Shown: positions 60,911 to 64,000 of the stretch, piece after piece | Numbering within the stretch: position 1 is the first letter of the stretch | How the letters are laid out: every line of letters begins with the position of its first letter | NCBI GenBank assembly: GCA_001897745.1 | Contig: MKUH01000021.1 | Location: 62,001-126,000, forward strand | Source of the DNA: Candidatus Accumulibacter sp. 66-26 | GTDB taxonomy: Bacteria > Pseudomonadota > Gammaproteobacteria > Burkholderiales > Rhodocyclaceae | Reading direction: 5' to 3' | Length of the DNA stretch: 64,000 nt | Notes under the pieces: model-generated | Told to the model about the DNA's origin: nothing | Databases searched by the model: none | Seen by the model: only the letters and a program-made list of their open reading frames with translations | Position numbers and translations under genes: made by a program

Positions 60911-61270
60911 CTACTGTGCCGCCGGCAGCGCGGCCTGCAAACGTTCGGCGAGTTGCGCCAGCTTGCCGGTGAAGTCGGCGGCCTGCGGGCAGGGCTCGAC
61001 GCCCTTGCCCTGCGCCAGGAAGGCGGCGCTGGTCGCCGCCTCGAACTGTTCGCCGTAGCCGCGCGTCTTCGGCGCGTGCCGGATCATCAATGCCTTTGCC
61101 TTGCTGGACGTCGCCATTTCGCCGCAGGCCAGCGCCTGGCCGTTGACGCGCCCCAGTTCCTTGATCTCGGCGAGGCCGGCGGATGGGGCAGCTTCGGCGG
61201 CGGCCGGCAGGCTGAAGGTGGAGAGGCTGGCGAGGGCGGCGAGAGCAACGGCCGTGGCAAGACGCTTCAT
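60911..61270 (-). CDS. Small exported protein upstream of SCO1
   Basis: 119 residues with a signal peptide (LATAVALAALASLSTFSLPAAA). The mature part is helical, with one Cys in GQALACGEMATSS and one in VEPCPQAADF, and a conserved-looking RHAPKTRGYGEQFEAATSAAFLAQG. No family recognised. The spacing of 9 bases to the SCO1 gene suggests a shared role, perhaps in copper or thiol chemistry; that is inference. Confidence 0.68.
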   Translation of the reverse strand: MKRLATAVALAALASLSTFSLPAAAEAAPSAGLAEIKELGRVNGQALACGEMATSSKAKALMIRHAPKTRGYGEQFEAATSAAFLAQGKGVEPCPQAADFTGKLAQLAERLQAALPAAQ

Positions 61271-61376
61271 CGAACTATCTCCTTGGTTTCTTGAATCGGG
61301 GCGGCCGGAAGGCAGCGCAAGCGTCGATTATAGGCGCGCCCGCGCGGCGGCCTTTGATGATGCTCAAAACCCGGCG

Positions 61377-61856
61377 CTACAGCTTCTTTTCGAGGAAGAG
61401 CGCCTGCCCCGCGCGCGGGTCGAGTTCGTAGGCGGCGAAGCCGCAGGCGCGGTAGGCGGCGCGCGCCGCGGCGTTGCCGGACAACACTTCGAGCGTCAGC
61501 TTGCAGCAGCCGCGTTCGCGCGCCGCCCCTTCGGCGGCGGCGAGCAGCGCCCGGCCGAGGCCGCGCCCGCGCCAGTCGGCGTGCACCACGAGATCGTGGA
61601 CGTTGAGCAGCGGGCGCGCCGCGAAGGTCGAGAAGCCCTCGAAGCAGTTGATCAGGCCGACCGCCTCGGCGTCTTCCTCGGCGAGGAAGGAGACGAAATC
61701 CGGGCGCGCCGCGAGGCGTTCGACGAGGCGTGCGCGGGCCTCGGCGGCGAGGCCCGTACCGCCGCCCATCGGGTCGCGCGCGTAGTGGTCGAGCAGGCGG
61801 AGGAAGGCCGTGCGGTGCTCCGGGCGGCGGAAATCGGTGGCGGTGATCGTGGGCAT
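61377..61856 (-). CDS. GNAT-family N-acetyltransferase
   Basis: 159 residues. VVHADWRGRGLGRALLAAAEGAARERG has the acetyl-CoA loop, followed by LEVLSGNAAARAAYRACGF and AGQALFLEKKL. Similar to small acetyltransferases that carry INCFEGFSTFAARPLLNVHDL. Substrate unknown. ATG 61856 is divergent from the RlmI-type gene; a longer minus-strand frame is a shadow of that gene. Confidence 0.86.
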   Translation of the reverse strand: MPTITATDFRRPEHRTAFLRLLDHYARDPMGGGTGLAAEARARLVERLAARPDFVSFLAEEDAEAVGLINCFEGFSTFAARPLLNVHDLVVHADWRGRGLGRALLAAAEGAARERGCCKLTLEVLSGNAAARAAYRACGFAAYELDPRAGQALFLEKKL

Positions 61857-61920
61857 CGGGCGGCGGCGCGGGGCGCTGTAATACAATGGCGCCCATTCTA
61901 TTACCGTCCGGCCGCTTGGC

Positions 61921-61939
61921 CGGGCGCGGCCCGTTTTTT
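61921..61939 (+). promoter_or_regulatory. Terminator-like hairpin in the leader of the RlmI-type gene
   Basis: CGGGC-GCG-GCCCG followed by six T residues lies 22 bases before the start codon. A competing CCCG/CGGG pair (61930-61933 with 61940-61944) can exclude it. A -10-like TACAAT occurs at 61882-61887. It could act as a short attenuator, or be chance in GC-rich DNA. Confidence 0.4.
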
Positions 61940-61961
61940 GCGGGCTTTTCGTGAGCCCCCC

Positions 61962-63158
61962 ATGACCCAACTCAAACTCCTGCCCGGCAAGGATCGCTCG
62001 CTGCAGAACCGCCACCCGTGGATTTTCGCCGGCTCGGTCGACCGCCTCGACGGGCGCGCGCGCATCGGCGACACGGTCGACGTGGTCGCCGCCAACGGAC
62101 GCCCGCTGGCGCGCGCCGCCTGGAGTCCGCATTCGAAGATCAGGGCGCGCGTCTGGAGCTTCGATCCCGACGAGGTGATCGACGACGCCTTCTTCAAGCG
62201 CCGCGTCGCCGCCGCCATCGAGCGCCGCGCGGCGCTGCCCGAACTGCGCGGACAGGACGGCCTGCGCCTGATCCACGGCGAATCGGACGGCCTGCCCGGC
62301 GTCGTCGCCGACCGCTACGGCGACACCGTCGTCGTGCAGCTCACCGCCGCCGGCCCGGACAAATGGCGGCGCGCCATCGTCGGCGCCCTGCACAAGGCGA
62401 CCGGCTGCGCGCGCATCTACGAGCGCTCGGACGTCGACGTGCGCCGCCTCGAAGGCCTGGAGCCGACCGCCGGCTGGCTGCTCGGCGAGGCGCCGCCGGA
62501 GGCGGAGGCGCTGAGCATCGTCGAGAACGGCGTGCGCATGAAGGTCGACGTGGTCGGCGGGCACAAGACCGGCTTCTACCTCGACCAGCGCGACAACCGC
62601 CTGCTGACGCGCGAGCTGGCCGCCGGGCGCGCCGTGCTCAACTGCTTCTGCTACACCGGCGGCTTCTCGCTGCAGGCGCTGGCCGGCGGCGCCGCGAGCG
62701 TGCTCTCGATCGATTCGTCGGGGCCGGCGCTGCGGACCGCCGCCGAGAACCTGGCGCTCAATCCGCAGCTCGACGCGAGCCGCGCCGAGTGGCGCGAGGC
62801 CGACGTCTTCAACGAGCTGCGCAAGCTGCGCGCCGAGGAACGGCGCTTCGACCTGATCGTCCTCGACCCGCCGAAGTTCGCCCCGTCGGCCGCGCACGCC
62901 GAGCGCGCCGCGCGCGCCTACAAGGACATCAACGTGCTCGGCATGCGCCTGCTCAATCCGGGCGGCCTGCTGATGACTTACTCGTGCTCGGGCGGCATCG
63001 GCCCGGAGATGTTCCAGGGCATCGTCGCCGCTGCCGCCGTGGATGCCGGGCGCGACGCGCGCATCCTGCGCCGCCTGGCCGCCGCGCCGGACCATCCGGT
63101 GGCGCTGCATTTTTCCGAGGGCGAATACCTCAAGGGCCTGCTCGTCCAGGCCGACTGA
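61962..63158 (+). CDS. rlmI: RlmI-type class I SAM-dependent rRNA methyltransferase
   Basis: 398 residues. N-terminal PUA domain (RHPWIFAGSVDRL...ANGRPLARAAWSP), then a Rossmann methyltransferase domain with GFYLDQRDNR, LNCFCYTGGFSLQAL (SAM loop), LIVLDPPKFAPS (catalytic DPPKF) and MTYSCSGGI. RlmI methylates C1962 of 23S rRNA at C5; the YccW-like family fits, with the exact base assumed. ATG 61962. Confidence 0.88.
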   Translation: MTQLKLLPGKDRSLQNRHPWIFAGSVDRLDGRARIGDTVDVVAANGRPLARAAWSPHSKIRARVWSFDPDEVIDDAFFKRRVAAAIERRAALPELRGQDGLRLIHGESDGLPGVVADRYGDTVVVQLTAAGPDKWRRAIVGALHKATGCARIYERSDVDVRRLEGLEPTAGWLLGEAPPEAEALSIVENGVRMKVDVVGGHKTGFYLDQRDNRLLTRELAAGRAVLNCFCYTGGFSLQALAGGAASVLSIDSSGPALRTAAENLALNPQLDASRAEWREADVFNELRKLRAEERRFDLIVLDPPKFAPSAAHAERAARAYKDINVLGMRLLNPGGLLMTYSCSGGIGPEMFQGIVAAAAVDAGRDARILRRLAAAPDHPVALHFSEGEYLKGLLVQAD

Positions 63159-63244
63159 GGCGTGCGGCCGGCCTTCCGCGAAGGGCGCGGCCGCCGCCAG
63201 ATGTTCGCGGCCGCGCGGGCGGGCGTCGCGCTGTCCGCAGCACC

Positions 63245-63268
63245 TGCAACATGGTTGCATGTGCAACC
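63245..63268. promoter_or_regulatory. Palindromic operator over the promoter of the Fur-family gene
   Basis: TGCAAC-ATG-GTTGCA-TG-TGCAACC: three alternating half-sites forming two overlapping palindromes. They cover the -35 region (TTGCAT, 63255-63260) of a promoter whose -10 is TCTAAT (63278-63283, 17-base spacing). A metal-dependent repressor such as the encoded Fur/Zur protein is the obvious candidate. Confidence 0.5.
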
Positions 63269-63325
63269 CGGCTATGCTCTAATCGGCCTTCCCGATTTTT
63301 GCGGCCGCCGGCCCGTTCGCCCACC

Positions 63326-63765
63326 GTGTCCACCCGTTCCCGCCGTTCCACCGAAGCCGACGTCGTCGCCGCGCAGATCCGCGCTTCCGGTGCGCGCGCC
63401 ACGCCGGCGCGCATCCGCGTTCTGCAATTGCTGCGCGCCGCGCCGGCCGCGCTGACCCACCACGACATTGAGCAGGCGCTCGGCGACGCGATGCTCGACC
63501 GCGTCACGCTCTACCGCGTGCTCGACTGGCTCGTCGAGTCCGGCCTCGCGCACAAGAACGCCGACGCCAGCCGCGTCTTCCGCTTCTCGCTGGCGGCGCC
63601 CGGCGAGCACACGGCGCACGCGCACTTCCGCTGCGACGACTGCGGCAAGGTCTACTGCCTGGACGACGCGCCGCCGCCGCCGCCCGCGCTGCCGCAGGGC
63701 TTCCAGCTGGCGCGCATGGACGTCGACCTGCGCGGCCGCTGCGCGACCTGCGCGGAAGCGCGGGC

Positions 63766-63769
<4 letters not shown>
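63326..63769 (+). CDS. Fur/Zur-family metal-responsive regulator
   Basis: 147 residues. Winged helix (about 15-85, [29 protein letters not shown] and [19 protein letters not shown]), then a dimer domain with [20 protein letters not shown] and a second CATC pair near the end, which form a structural Cys4 zinc site. The direct coupling to a CobW-type gene makes Zur more likely than Fur. GTG 63326; a small AATCGG/CCGATT-TTT hairpin lies in the leader. Confidence 0.85.

Positions 63770-64000
<231 letters not shown>

Overview
The window is a stretch of high-GC chromosome (roughly two thirds G+C) with a dense, mostly housekeeping gene content. Several things point to a betaproteobacterium, most likely of the Rhodocyclales/Azoarcus-Thauera-Dechloromonas type: a MaeB-type malic enzyme, the ybgC-tolQRAB-pal-cpoB-queE order, the yebC-ruvCAB neighbourhood, the dapF-DUF484-xerC cluster, a SAH riboswitch in front of ahcY and a glutaryl-CoA dehydrogenase locus. 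The assignment is an inference from gene content, not a database match. Nearly all genes have strongly GC-rich third positions. The one clear exception is a small AT-richer pocket at about 17.5-18.1 kb next to two tRNA-Lys genes.

Layout. 1-1.65 kb: the end of a cobalt/nickel ECF transporter (cbiM partial, cbiQ, cbiO). 1.67-5.04: a large membrane PAS/GGDEF/EAL protein on the minus strand. 5.3-9.75 (plus): maeB, fabI-type enoyl-ACP reductase, then a kinase-like/phosphatase-like gene pair. 9.78-15.76 (minus): a DUF1850/TRAP-TAXI transporter behind a CoA-transferase and glutaryl-CoA dehydrogenase, with a divergent IclR regulator; this reads as a glutarate uptake and degradation unit. 16.6-18.33: an ElyC/YdcF protein, a small island flanked by a 35-bp perfect repeat, and tRNA-Lys(CTT) and tRNA-Lys(TTT). 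18.4-20.2: a YeeE-type sulfur transporter and queC. 20.3-25.0 (plus): a complete Liv-type ABC importer. 25.06-31.24 (minus): PilZ protein, queE, cpoB, pal, tolB, tolA, tolR, tolQ, ybgC.

31.3-34.2 (minus): a sigma54-dependent response regulator and its histidine kinase. Divergent to them, the 400-bp gap at 34.2-34.6 holds a clean -24/-12 promoter, a strong intrinsic terminator about 70 nt later with no gene between, and three matching 15-bp palindromes: a candidate sigma54-controlled small RNA. 34.6-37.75 (plus): CPA2-type antiporter, YbdK-type carboxylate-amine ligase and a class-I amidotransferase-like hydrolase. 37.95-45.3 (minus): ruvB, AI-2E-family permease, ruvA, a small exported protein, ruvC, a TonB-dependent receptor broken by an in-frame TGA, an EamA permease and yebC.

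45.5-50.8: HerA-like ATPase, LysR regulator, EamA permease, TfoX-N protein, metF, a small four-helix membrane protein. 50.9-55.1 (minus): ahcY with a SAH riboswitch, an HD-GYP phosphodiesterase, and metK with a hairpin leader; with metF this is a methyl-cycle cluster. 55.3-60.1 (plus): two lipid A-type acyltransferases, a GNAT, dapF, DUF484, xerC. 60.2-61.9 (minus): SCO1, a small exported Cys protein, a GNAT. 61.96-64.0 (plus): an RlmI-type methyltransferase, a Fur/Zur-family regulator with a palindromic operator over its promoter, and the start of a CobW-family GTPase cut by the window end.
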